This document shows, piece by piece, positions 43,800 to 51,825 of a stretch of DNA of 64,000 bases. The translations under genes and the position numbers were made by a program. The number at the start of each line of letters is the position of its first letter. Position 1 is the first letter of the stretch. The notes under the pieces are model-generated. The model ran no database searches, was not told where the DNA came from, and was given only the letters and a program-made list of their open reading frames with translations. The DNA is from Pedobacter miscanthi (lineage in GTDB: Bacteria > Bacteroidota > Bacteroidia > Sphingobacteriales > Sphingobacteriaceae): NCBI RefSeq assembly GCF_003315595.1, contig NZ_QNQU01000020.1:51665-115664 (forward strand), read 5' to 3'.

Positions 43800-44123
43800 T
43801 TATTTGCTTGGTTTATAATTTTTCATGATATCTTCCAGTTTGTTAAACCTATCGTCCCACATCTGGCGGAAAGGTTCGATAAAATCAGCTATTTCTTTCA
43901 TTTTTTTGGCGTTGGTGTGGTAATGCACTTCCCTCCCGTTCTGTTTCTGCTCCAGTAATTCGCACTCGGTCAAAATCTGCAGGTGTTTAGAAACTGTTGG
44001 TCTGGCCGTATCGAAATTTGCGGCTATAGCGCCAGCCGTCATCGATTGTGTGGCTACCAACACCAATATGGCCCTGCGGGTGGGGTCGGCAATAGCCTGA
44101 AATACATCTCTTCTTAAATTCAT
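43800..44123 (-). CDS. ArsR family transcriptional regulator
   Basis: 107-residue winged-helix repressor: FQAIADPTRRAILVLVATQSMTAGAIAANFDTARPTVSKHLQILTECELLEQKQNGREVHYH. It lacks the Cys metal-binding motif (ELCVCDL type) of metal-sensing ArsR proteins, so it is the non-metal branch that pairs with SRPBCC genes. First gene of the operon; a 42-bp perfect palindrome wraps the promoter directly before its start codon, so it probably represses itself. Confidence 0.93.
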   Translation of the reverse strand: MNLRRDVFQAIADPTRRAILVLVATQSMTAGAIAANFDTARPTVSKHLQILTECELLEQKQNGREVHYHTNAKKMKEIADFIEPFRQMWDDRFNKLEDIMKNYKPSK

Positions 44124-44126
44124 TAT

Positions 44127-44168
44127 GTAGTTAAATGACTACAAATATAAGTGTAGTCATTTAACTAC
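44127..44168 (-). promoter_or_regulatory. ArsR operator/promoter palindrome
   Basis: Two perfect 16-bp arms, GTAGTTAAATGACTAC (44127-44142) and GTAGTCATTTAACTAC (44153-44168), 10 bp apart. Each arm is itself bounded by GTAGT/ACTAC. On the minus strand the spacer region carries TATATTTG (44142-44149), an exact -7 element, and TTTG at the far edge lies 20 bp upstream as a -33 element. Binding to either arm would block the promoter. It ends four bases before the ArsR start codon. Confidence 0.8.
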
Positions 44169-44367
44169 GCAAATTTTTAAGGTTTTTTTTTTGCGAAGGT
44201 GTGGTGTGCGCAATATGTCGTATACGCACCGTCAGAAAGTCGTTTTTCTCCCTGTTAATTTCACTTTTTAACCTCCATATTTGTTTTAAGCAACAGTGGA
44301 GCAGTAAACACTTAAAAAACGGGCGAACCGAAAAGCCACAAGAGTAGGAATAATAAAGATCTATTTT

Positions 44368-44817
44368 ATGTCTGACAATAAAGTTTCATTACACAGGATT
44401 ATCAAGGCATCACCAGAAAAATTATACCGTGCTTTTACCGACAATACTGCAATTGCGGCATGGTTACCACCTTATGGCTTTCTTTGCACTGTTCACGAAC
44501 GCAAGGTAGGGTTAGGAATTACTTATAAAATGTCGTTCCAGAATTTTACTACCGGAAACAGCCACGGCTGGACCGGAGAGTTTCTGGAAATAAAGCCCAA
44601 CGAATTTTTAAAGTATACCGATAAATTTGATGATCCGAACCTTCCGGGCGGAATGATTACTTCTGTATGGTTTAATAAAACCATAGTGGGTACCGAGCTA
44701 ACGGTAGTACAGGAAAATATACCTGCAGTAATACCGGCCGAAATGTGTTACCTGGGTTGGCAGGAATCTATCGAAAAACTGATTAAACTGGTAGAACCTG
44801 AAATGCCTGATGCTTAA
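44368..44817 (+). CDS. SRPBCC domain protein
   Basis: 149-residue SRPBCC-fold protein, start KVSLHRIIKASPEKLYRAFTDNTAIAAWLPPYGF with the conserved first-helix W, and C-terminal helix CYLGWQESIEKLIKLVEPE. AHSA1-like subgroup. Divergent from the ArsR operon by 244 bp and followed by its own terminator; it may or may not share regulation with that operon. Ligand unknown. Confidence 0.9.
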   Translation: MSDNKVSLHRIIKASPEKLYRAFTDNTAIAAWLPPYGFLCTVHERKVGLGITYKMSFQNFTTGNSHGWTGEFLEIKPNEFLKYTDKFDDPNLPGGMITSVWFNKTIVGTELTVVQENIPAVIPAEMCYLGWQESIEKLIKLVEPEMPDA

Positions 44818-44862
44818 CCTGCTACAGATAGCTTAATGATTCTCACACTTTTAATAAAGTAA

Positions 44863-44891
44863 AGTCGTGCATTTTTGCATGGCTTTTTTTT
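44863..44891 (+). terminator. Terminator of the SRPBCC gene
   Basis: 9-bp stem AGTCGTGCA / TGCATGGCT (two G-U pairs), TTTT loop, then seven T. 46 bp after the stop codon. Confidence 0.82.
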
Positions 44892-44990
44892 ACGGCACTA
44901 TTTTTTTTGCTCTACTAACACAATGATTATCAACACTAAACAATTTGCCAGCAGTAAACGTCTATATTATAATAACTAAAATTTAATGAT

Positions 44991-45353
44991 ATGACCACAC
45001 AAGAAGTTGCTGACCAATTGGTACAGCTTTGCCGTGAAGGCAAAAACGATCAGGCGATTGAAGAACTCTACGCTGATAACGTGGTGAGCAGGGAGCCGAA
45101 GGGATCGGACATGGAACTGACTGAAGGTAAAGCCGCAGTAAAAAACAAAACGTTACGATGGGAAGAGAGCGTGCAGGAAATCCATAATGCATCGCTTTCT
45201 GACCCGATTGTTGCCGAGCATCATTTTTCTTTAGTCATGGATATTGATGCCACCTATAAAGAGCATGGAAGAATGAAAATGAGCGAGATCTGCGTTTACG
45301 AAGTAAAAGACGGTAAAATCGTCGCCGACGAGTTCTTTTATCGGATGGGATAA
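44991..45353 (+). CDS. SnoaL-like (NTF2 fold) protein
   Basis: 120-residue soluble protein with the NTF2-like pattern: helix VADQLVQLCREGKNDQAIEELYADNVVSREP, then strands including HHFSLVMDIDATYKEHGRMKMSEICVYEVKDGKIVADEFFY. The SnoaL-like group includes isomerases, cyclases and binding proteins; this small stand-alone type has no known substrate. Single gene with terminator. Confidence 0.88.
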   Translation: MTTQEVADQLVQLCREGKNDQAIEELYADNVVSREPKGSDMELTEGKAAVKNKTLRWEESVQEIHNASLSDPIVAEHHFSLVMDIDATYKEHGRMKMSEICVYEVKDGKIVADEFFYRMG

Positions 45354-45358
45354 AAAGA

Positions 45359-45390
45359 CAGCGCTCCGGATGTTCCGAAGCGCTGCTTTA
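45359..45390. terminator. Terminator between convergent genes
   Basis: Stem CAGCGCT / AGCGCTG with inner CGGA-tgt-TCCG. It begins five bases after the SnoaL stop, with AAAAAG on one side and CTTTATT on the other; it may serve both directions, including the end of the nine-gene operon at 45415. Confidence 0.78.
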
Positions 45391-45414
45391 TTGAATGACC
45401 TAAAATGCCTTCAT

Positions 45415-46788
45415 TTACTTAAAATCGGGCACAGGGAACAAATACCCGCCAAATAAGATATAGGCCCATAACAACGTCCAGAAGATGTTAAAAATCTGGG
45501 CTGTAACAAAAGTAAATGCCGGCCGGCCACCCTGCAGTTTTACCAGTGATGAAAACTTGGCTTCCATACCAATCGAAATAAAAGCAATGGCGAACCAAAC
45601 GGTACGCAATCCGTTTAAGGTTGGCGCCACACTTTTTGCAGTTGCAGGCGATAATAAGAAAGAAAACACCAGTGATGCAGCAACAAATCCCAATACAAAT
45701 TTCGGGAAACGTTCCCATACGATTTTAAGTCCCGGACTTTCTGCTTTAACCAAAACCTCACCATTTTCGCCTTTTGGTTTTTTATAAGCCCACCAGATGG
45801 CGATAAAAAATGCGGCTACACCGATAAAAACATTTTGCGAGAATTTAGCAATTACCCCGGCTTTAACCGCAATTGGTCCAACCAAATCCCCTGCTGCTGT
45901 AACTGTTGCAGTAGTATCTAATGTTCCGCCCAGCCAGGCGCCACCAATTACATCCGGAATGTGGAAATACCTCACGGCCCAGGGCTGGATAATCATCATG
46001 GGGATGGCCATAATCAACACCAATGTGGTTACGTAAGATAATTTACGTTTATCGCCGTTAATGGCCCCTGCTGCAACTATTGCTGCTGAAACACCACAAA
46101 TGGATACTGCAGATGCTAAAATCACACCAAATTCATCATCCACTTTCAGCCTGCGGCTTAACCATAGGGAGAAAAACCATACTGCCGTTACCACGATAAC
46201 CGCCTGCACAATTCCGGGTAAACCTGCTTTGATTAAATCGGCCGATAAAATGGTGGTTCCTAAAATTACCAGACCGGTTTTAATATAAAATTCAGACCGT
46301 ACGGCTTCTTTTAACCATTCGGGTAGTTTTATTACGTTCCCTAAAAAGATCCCGATTAGCAAAGCAAAAACCACATATTCCAGTCCGAAATACGATACAC
46401 TTTTATTGCCGCCAATGATGAAAGAGATAATGGCAAAAAAGTAGATCAGCGAAAAACCTGTGGCAAACCTCGCTACGTTACCACCAGAAAGGCCGATGGC
46501 TGTGGATGCAAGTGCCAGAAAAATCACACCAGTTTCTAAAATGAGTAATAAATTTGAACCTGAAAGGATTTTACCAAAAAGATCGTCGGAAGTAGCCCAT
46601 TTATAAGCAGGTAAAGTAATGGTTGTGCCGTTATTGGTTAAATAAAGTACGGTGGCAATAATAATTGTTCCTAAAATTACCGCCCACCAATCTTCGGTAA
46701 GCGATTGTAAAAATGTTTTTTTATCGGATGTTATTCCGGCATCTGTTAAAGCTCCCGTAGTGCCTGAAGCATTGTTTTGTGTTGACAT
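45415..46788 (-). CDS. YeiH-type putative sulfate/sulfite exporter
   Basis: 457-residue membrane protein of the PF03601 (YeiH/UPF0324) family with about 11 hydrophobic segments. Signatures: GLVILGTTILSADLIKAGLPGIVQ, FGVILASAVSICGVSAAIVAAGAI and VIGGAWLGGTLDTTATVTAAG. Members near sulfonate-degradation genes are proposed to export sulfate or sulfite. It is the last gene of the operon that encodes a SoxC-type sulfite dehydrogenase, 16 bp after the FAD oxidoreductase, which fits removal of the sulfate produced or of excess sulfite. The transport direction and substrate are inferred. Confidence 0.87.
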   Translation of the reverse strand: MSTQNNASGTTGALTDAGITSDKKTFLQSLTEDWWAVILGTIIIATVLYLTNNGTTITLPAYKWATSDDLFGKILSGSNLLLILETGVIFLALASTAIGLSGGNVARFATGFSLIYFFAIISFIIGGNKSVSYFGLEYVVFALLIGIFLGNVIKLPEWLKEAVRSEFYIKTGLVILGTTILSADLIKAGLPGIVQAVIVVTAVWFFSLWLSRRLKVDDEFGVILASAVSICGVSAAIVAAGAINGDKRKLSYVTTLVLIMAIPMMIIQPWAVRYFHIPDVIGGAWLGGTLDTTATVTAAGDLVGPIAVKAGVIAKFSQNVFIGVAAFFIAIWWAYKKPKGENGEVLVKAESPGLKIVWERFPKFVLGFVAASLVFSFLLSPATAKSVAPTLNGLRTVWFAIAFISIGMEAKFSSLVKLQGGRPAFTFVTAQIFNIFWTLLWAYILFGGYLFPVPDFK

Positions 46789-46804
46789 CGTTTTTTCTTT
46801 GTGG

Positions 46805-48247
46805 TTATCTGATTTTTATGTTGAAAATATCTTTTAATACTCTTTTTCCGGCATTGTAGCCGCACATTCCGTGTACGCCACCACCCGGCGGAGTGGATGA
46901 AGAGCAGATGTATAATCCTTTAGCCGAGGTTTTATATGGCGACCACCTTAAAGCCGGACGGGTAAATAATTGCCCAAGGTCTAGTATTCCACCATTAATA
47001 TCGCCGCCGATATAGTTACGGTTATGCGCTTCCATCTGTTCGGTATTCATGGTGTGTTTGGCCAAAATCTGATCTTTAAAACCAGGTGCAAAACGCTCCA
47101 CCTGATTTTCGATTAGGGTTGTCATATCCTGTTTTGATCCGTTTGGAACATGGCAGTAAGCCCAGGCTGTTTGTTTTCCTTCGGGTGCACGCGATGGGTC
47201 GAACAAACTCTGCTGTGCCAAAAGCACATAAGGTTTTTCGGCCTGCTGGCCTTTACTGGTCATGAGTTCACCTGCGGCTATCTCTTCGAAAGTATTGCCC
47301 AGATGTATGGTACCCGCCCCCCGGCATTCTTCGGCAATAAATGGAATCGGACCATCCAATGCCCAATCTACCTTAAACACACCCATACCATAACGGTAAC
47401 GTTCGAGTTGCCATTTGTAAATACTGGAGAATTTATGCCCGGCAATTTGTAATAACTGTTTCGGGGTAACATCAAAAAGCACCGCATGGGCAGAAGGCAA
47501 TTGATCTAAAGAAGTTACAAAGATTCCGGTTTCGATTTTCCCGCCAAGCGATTTAAAATAACCGGCCAATGCTTCTGCAATAAATTTTGATCCGCCTTTG
47601 GGTATCGGCCAGCCTTTAAGGTGTCCACCAGCCAATAATACCAAACCAATGGCTGTAGTGCTTAAATTGCTTAAAGGTTGTATGGCATGTGCCGCCATCC
47701 CGCCAAAAAGCCCGCGGGCATGTTTTTCTTTAAAACGTTTAACAAAACCTGTAGCGCTGGTTAATGCTTTTAGGCCAAAACCTGCCATTGCCAATGGGTG
47801 TTTGGGGAAATGTAAAGGTCCTAATGCATCTTTATCAATCAACGGCCATGCAGTGGTGATATTTTCCATTAAGGAAGTATAGGTTTTTGCATCGCCACCC
47901 AAATAATCAGCTGTTTTATGGATAGAATGATCCAGTATAGCAGCGGTACCATCATCAAAAGGATGTGCCGCAGCCAAAACAGGCTGTAAATATTCCAAGC
48001 CAAAATCTGCCAGTGGCAATGTTTTAAAAAACGGCGAAGCCAGTGCCATCGGGTGGATGGCCGAGCATACATCGTGCGTAAAACCGGGCAAAGTGAGTTC
48101 GGCCGAGCTCAATCCGCCCCCAATTACATCTTTACCTTCTATAATTAAAACGGAAAGTCCCTGTTGCTGCAAAAGGATGGCCGCAGCCAATCCGTTTGGC
48201 CCTGATCCTACTACAATTGCATCATAATCCCGTTTTTCTAGTTTCAT
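46805..48247 (-). CDS. CrtI/phytoene-dehydrogenase-like FAD oxidoreductase
   Basis: 480-residue flavoenzyme. N-terminal Rossmann motif DAIVVGSGPNGLAAAILLQQQG (about 9-30), second GGGLSSAELTLPGF, and the C-terminal FAD signature SSSTPPGGGVHGMCGYNAGKRVLKD. This matches the CrtI-like/RetSat group of phytoene desaturase relatives, not a carotenoid gene by context: no crtB or crtY is nearby. It sits four bases after the sulfite dehydrogenase gene and 16 before the exporter, so it is part of the operon. Substrate unknown; it could oxidise an imported organic compound before sulfite release. Confidence 0.88.
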   Translation of the reverse strand: MKLEKRDYDAIVVGSGPNGLAAAILLQQQGLSVLIIEGKDVIGGGLSSAELTLPGFTHDVCSAIHPMALASPFFKTLPLADFGLEYLQPVLAAAHPFDDGTAAILDHSIHKTADYLGGDAKTYTSLMENITTAWPLIDKDALGPLHFPKHPLAMAGFGLKALTSATGFVKRFKEKHARGLFGGMAAHAIQPLSNLSTTAIGLVLLAGGHLKGWPIPKGGSKFIAEALAGYFKSLGGKIETGIFVTSLDQLPSAHAVLFDVTPKQLLQIAGHKFSSIYKWQLERYRYGMGVFKVDWALDGPIPFIAEECRGAGTIHLGNTFEEIAAGELMTSKGQQAEKPYVLLAQQSLFDPSRAPEGKQTAWAYCHVPNGSKQDMTTLIENQVERFAPGFKDQILAKHTMNTEQMEAHNRNYIGGDINGGILDLGQLFTRPALRWSPYKTSAKGLYICSSSTPPGGGVHGMCGYNAGKRVLKDIFNIKIR

Positions 48248-48251
48248 CTGG

Positions 48252-49505
48252 TTATTTTATGGTTTCCGGTTTAAATAAAACGGTCCCGTCATTTTTAATC
48301 TGCCATGCAGTGATGGGGTTCATGTGGTATCCGCCCAGGTTTACTCCACGGGCCTCTGCCAATTGTGCCAAAGTTGGCTGTAAATAGCCGGTTTCGTCGG
48401 TCACACGGCTTAATATTTCTGTTGCTTCACCCTTCCAGTCCCACAAATACCTGAAATAGGTATGTGCCTTGCTCAATACGGGTTCCTGTAAATTAGCCAG
48501 TTGCCATGTTTTGCCGGCATCGGTACTTACTTCTACTTTTTCTACCTTTCCCCTGCCGCTCCAGGCAATTCCACGTATTTCTACCCAGCCCTTATTTACC
48601 TTTTGGGGATAAGAAGGATAGGTGATGATGGAACGCGCATCCAACTCAAAGCTAAACATTCTGATTTTATCTTTTACAGGGTAAGTATATTTTGACGTTT
48701 CTTCCCTGGTCATGTAAGGTTCTTCAGAAAGTTCGATGCGCCTTAACCACTTGATATTCATATTGCCTTCGAAACCAGGCAAAAGTAACCGGATTGGATA
48801 ACCCTGCTCAGGCCGTATGGCTTCACCATTCTGGGCATAAACAATCATGGCATCATCCCAGGCTTTTGCGATGGGGATGGTACGGGTCATTATTGCTGCA
48901 TCCGAACCTTCGGCCAGAAACCATTTTGCCTTATCGCTGATGCCCACTTCATTAAATAGGGTAGAGAGCATTACACCTGTCCACTCGCTCTGACTGGTAA
49001 GTCCGAGGATATCCTGTGGAGTCATTTCGGCTTTACCTGTGCGGAAATTACCGGCACATTCGATAAAACAGGTACGGGTAACAGCTGGGAACCTTTTGAT
49101 ATCGGCAAGGGTAAATTTCATCGGGTTATCAACCAATCCGTGAATAAGCAATTCGTGTTTTGCCGGATCGATGGTTGGAACACCGGCATGATGGCGTTCG
49201 AAATGCAAATCGGCCGGCGTTATGGTGCTGTGCAAATCCTGCAAAGGAGTACGCGAAGAAATATCGGAAGGTTTGCGTACGGGTTGCTCAAATGGTGAAC
49301 GTTTCCCCAGCGGACCAGGCCCTGGACCAACAATTTTAGTCGGATCATCTGCAATTTCAGGAAGAACCGGCGTTTCAGGTTGCACTTCATCAGCAAATAA
49401 CGATTGTACAGGTAAAACTGCCGCAGCAAGTACCCCTCCCAGTAAAGTTCGCCTGCTGATTTTACCAGTCGCTTTTTTCTGATCTTTGTTTCCGCGTTTT
49501 TCCAT
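48252..49505 (-). CDS. SoxC-type molybdopterin sulfite dehydrogenase
   Basis: 417-residue sulfite-oxidase-family molybdoenzyme. Twin-arginine signal KISRRTLLGGVLAAA with Arg18-Arg19, so it is exported folded. SoxC-like features: PLQDLHSTITPADLHFERHHAGVP, Mo-ligand Cys150 in CFIECAGNFRTG, and the basic substrate-site region LLPGFEGNMNIKWLRRIEL. The C-terminal dimerisation domain has IRGIAWSGRGKVEKVEVSTDAGKTW. Reaction: sulfite (or protein-bound sulfane sulfur in SoxC proper) oxidised to sulfate, electrons passed to cytochrome c. The start codon overlaps the stop of the cytochrome gene by one base (TAATG). No SoxXA, SoxYZ or SoxB in the window, so free sulfite is the more likely substrate. Confidence 0.92.
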   Translation of the reverse strand: MEKRGNKDQKKATGKISRRTLLGGVLAAAVLPVQSLFADEVQPETPVLPEIADDPTKIVGPGPGPLGKRSPFEQPVRKPSDISSRTPLQDLHSTITPADLHFERHHAGVPTIDPAKHELLIHGLVDNPMKFTLADIKRFPAVTRTCFIECAGNFRTGKAEMTPQDILGLTSQSEWTGVMLSTLFNEVGISDKAKWFLAEGSDAAIMTRTIPIAKAWDDAMIVYAQNGEAIRPEQGYPIRLLLPGFEGNMNIKWLRRIELSEEPYMTREETSKYTYPVKDKIRMFSFELDARSIITYPSYPQKVNKGWVEIRGIAWSGRGKVEKVEVSTDAGKTWQLANLQEPVLSKAHTYFRYLWDWKGEATEILSRVTDETGYLQPTLAQLAEARGVNLGGYHMNPITAWQIKNDGTVLFKPETIK

Positions 49506-50104
49506 TACTTTATTTCAGGCCCTCCTTTGCGGTCATCCATAATAAACAGTTTTTTAGCCGGCATGACCACTTTATATAGGTTTTTGGCATCGAGTACCAC
49601 ATCTGCTTTGATAATTTTGTTGGCATTGAGCAGGTAGGCTGTTATGCTGTATACTTCATCATTGCTTAAAGAGCCGGGAAGATTGTAGGGCATGGCACGG
49701 CGCATATAATCGAACAAAGTGGTGGCATAAGGCCAGTAATTGCCAATGGTTTTGGGCTTGCTGGTAGCCGATGTATCGCCCACCAATGCGTTGCCTGGGA
49801 GTTTTACACCAGGCTTTTCGGTACCATCCACACCATGGCACATTGCACATTTTTGAGCGTACAATAACTTTCCTTTTTTTACATCGCCCTGTCCTGCCGG
49901 CAATCCTTTCCCATCGGGACGGACATCAATATCCCATGCTGCAATTTCCTGTGCGGTAGCCGGGCGACCAAAACCGAATTTAGCCGGCCGCTTTAAGCTA
50001 TCCGTTAAAGGCTTTTTTCCTTGTAATGGTATAAATGCCGTTTTAAGCGACATCAATAACAACATTACAGGGCATGCGAGTATGAGTACCGTTTTTTTGT
50101 TCAT
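49505..50104 (-). CDS. SoxD-like monohaem cytochrome c
   Basis: 199-residue exported cytochrome c. N-terminal hydrophobic anchor or signal (about 5-24), then a SoxD-like stretch FGFGRPATAQEIAAWDIDVRPDGKGLPAGQGDVKKGKLLYAQKCAMCHG with haem-binding CAMCH at 86-90. The axial Met is probably in RRAMPYNLPGSLSNDEVYSITAYLL. SoxD of sulfur oxidisers is dihaem; this shorter form has one haem site. The TAATG overlap with the dehydrogenase gene supports a two-subunit SoxCD-like sulfite dehydrogenase. It would pass electrons to the terminal oxidase. Confidence 0.9.
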   Translation of the reverse strand: MNKKTVLILACPVMLLLMSLKTAFIPLQGKKPLTDSLKRPAKFGFGRPATAQEIAAWDIDVRPDGKGLPAGQGDVKKGKLLYAQKCAMCHGVDGTEKPGVKLPGNALVGDTSATSKPKTIGNYWPYATTLFDYMRRAMPYNLPGSLSNDEVYSITAYLLNANKIIKADVVLDAKNLYKVVMPAKKLFIMDDRKGGPEIK

Positions 50105-50108
50105 CTCC

Positions 50109-51812
50109 TTAATATTTACCTGCGCTCAAAGTGCTTTTTGGCAATACATATTGTCGGTCGTAACGATCGAGCACGACGTAAATAGAATCTTTTCGCTCAT
50201 TGATACCCGAAAGGATAACCCTCGAACCATCGGTGGTATCATACCGCAGTACCATACGATGGCGTTTTACTTCCCTTGGTTTTTCTTCAAATTCGCGGTC
50301 TCTGCGGGTAGACCATGCGGCTTTATCGATCATTTTATTTTCATCGCCGATGTGTTGCCAAGCCGTTTTACTGATCCAGTTGTCTTCTTTTGGTTTGGCT
50401 TCTTTGGCCTTGTCTGCACCTTTGCGTCCGCCCCTTAAAGCCATCACATTTTTATCCTGCAGGTACAGCACTTTATCTACGGTATCGGCATAATAATGAA
50501 ATGCCCTTTGGCCACCGGCAACACCGCTGATTTCGAAAGTACGCTGGATATCGCGCATCGGGCTACCCCCTCCGTTTGATGGATCAATGAGTACTGGTCG
50601 ATTGATTTTGAAGGTTAGCGTGGTCCAGTTTTCGAAAGTAGCTTCCTGCCACCGGGTAGAATCGAGCGGATTAAACGGAATAACTTCTCCGTTAATTTTA
50701 AACTCACTTACACGGTAATTTCCCCTTAGTTTTTTAACGCCAGCGGTTGCAGGCTGTTTGTAGGGATCGTATTTAAAGTTAATCACCTCGGTATAGGTAA
50801 GCACGCCGAAAAAGATCACAAAAGTGAGCACTTTTAAGGTAATGCGGGTGTATTTAAGCCATGGTTTCCGAAAATCGGGGTATACCCTGAATGGAACGGT
50901 ATAACGTTCGAGAATGAGCAGGTTGTATAATTTAGGAAAATCGTCGGCAGCGATAAACAGCCCGAGCAACACAAAATAAAATGCGTACACATGTACACCG
51001 CCATCGTAAGCATAGTTTACGAAAGTGATATCACCTAGCGCAGCCGCTAAAAGTATAGCGCCAAAAGTGCTGGTTTTCCGGAAGAAAAGCATGGCACCGG
51101 CAACAATTTCGACCACACCGCCAAAAACCTGGTACCAGGGCACTACACCAACCGAAAGCCAGTATATTTTTTGTGCGGTAAAATCGCCAAAATTACTGTT
51201 GAGCAAACCCAGCGATGGGTATGGCATCTGCGTAGGGAAAAGTTTGGTAAAACCGAAGCCAATAATGCCGATTCCGGCGCGGTAACGCACCACCACCCTG
51301 ATCCAGTAATAAAGAATGTGATAGGATTTGCGCTTGCGGTCAAAGGCCGTCCAGATTAATGCACCTACGAGTGCAAATACCAGTGCGATGCCCCAATCTA
51401 CATAATCGGCCAGAAAACTTCTTTTGGGCGGTAAAGCTGCTCCATTTTCGTTTTTGGCTTCTGCTTTTTTGGCGCCAACTTTTTCTGCCTTATTCTTTTT
51501 GACACCATCTTTTTTAGACGATTCATCACCTGATGGTGAATCGGTAATATCACGCGAGCGCTGTCCGCCAAAAAGCGATAAAAAGCTGGGCTGGAAACGA
51601 GCAATATCGTACAGATCTCGGTAATGCGGTCGCGACCAATCTAAGGTAAATACGTTTTTATACCAATTGGCCGAAAATGGGATAGACATAGCGAGGAAGA
51701 AAATAAACAGCACGCGGAAGCCAAATTTCTTTTGCCACGACCATGGCTTTTTAGCTGCGGCCTGTTGCGCTGTTGTTTCGTTTTCTATATCCTGCTGTTT
51801 TATTTCAGACAT
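50109..51812 (-). CDS. DoxX-type membrane protein with Lys-rich insert and C-terminal extracytoplasmic domain
   Basis: 567-residue membrane protein, paralogue of the next gene upstream. Order: one helix (about 30-50); a loop with DSPSGDESSKKDGVKKNKAEKV (about 91-125), a lysine-rich insert absent from the paralogue; helices from about 135 to 345, including VVRYRAGIGIIGFGFTKLFPTQMPYPSLGLLNSNFGDFTAQKIYW, a DoxX-like core; and a soluble domain of about 200 residues, probably extracytoplasmic, with FKINGEVIPFNPLDSTRWQEATFENWTTLTFKI and IYVVLDRYDRQYVLPKS. Five bases before the cytochrome gene. DoxX/DoxD proteins include thiosulfate:quinone oxidoreductase subunits, so a quinone-linked sulfur role is possible but unproven. 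Confidence 0.82.
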   Translation of the reverse strand: MSEIKQQDIENETTAQQAAAKKPWSWQKKFGFRVLFIFFLAMSIPFSANWYKNVFTLDWSRPHYRDLYDIARFQPSFLSLFGGQRSRDITDSPSGDESSKKDGVKKNKAEKVGAKKAEAKNENGAALPPKRSFLADYVDWGIALVFALVGALIWTAFDRKRKSYHILYYWIRVVVRYRAGIGIIGFGFTKLFPTQMPYPSLGLLNSNFGDFTAQKIYWLSVGVVPWYQVFGGVVEIVAGAMLFFRKTSTFGAILLAAALGDITFVNYAYDGGVHVYAFYFVLLGLFIAADDFPKLYNLLILERYTVPFRVYPDFRKPWLKYTRITLKVLTFVIFFGVLTYTEVINFKYDPYKQPATAGVKKLRGNYRVSEFKINGEVIPFNPLDSTRWQEATFENWTTLTFKINRPVLIDPSNGGGSPMRDIQRTFEISGVAGGQRAFHYYADTVDKVLYLQDKNVMALRGGRKGADKAKEAKPKEDNWISKTAWQHIGDENKMIDKAAWSTRRDREFEEKPREVKRHRMVLRYDTTDGSRVILSGINERKDSIYVVLDRYDRQYVLPKSTLSAGKY

Positions 51813-51825
51813 AACATTAGCTTTT

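Noticed and set aside
46805..48247. Carotenoid biosynthesis gene (phytoene desaturase)
   Set aside because: No crtB, crtY or related genes in the window and the gene is embedded in the sulfite operon.
48252..50104. Complete Sox sulfur-oxidation system
   Set aside because: Only SoxC- and SoxD-like genes are visible; SoxXA, SoxYZ and SoxB are absent from the window.
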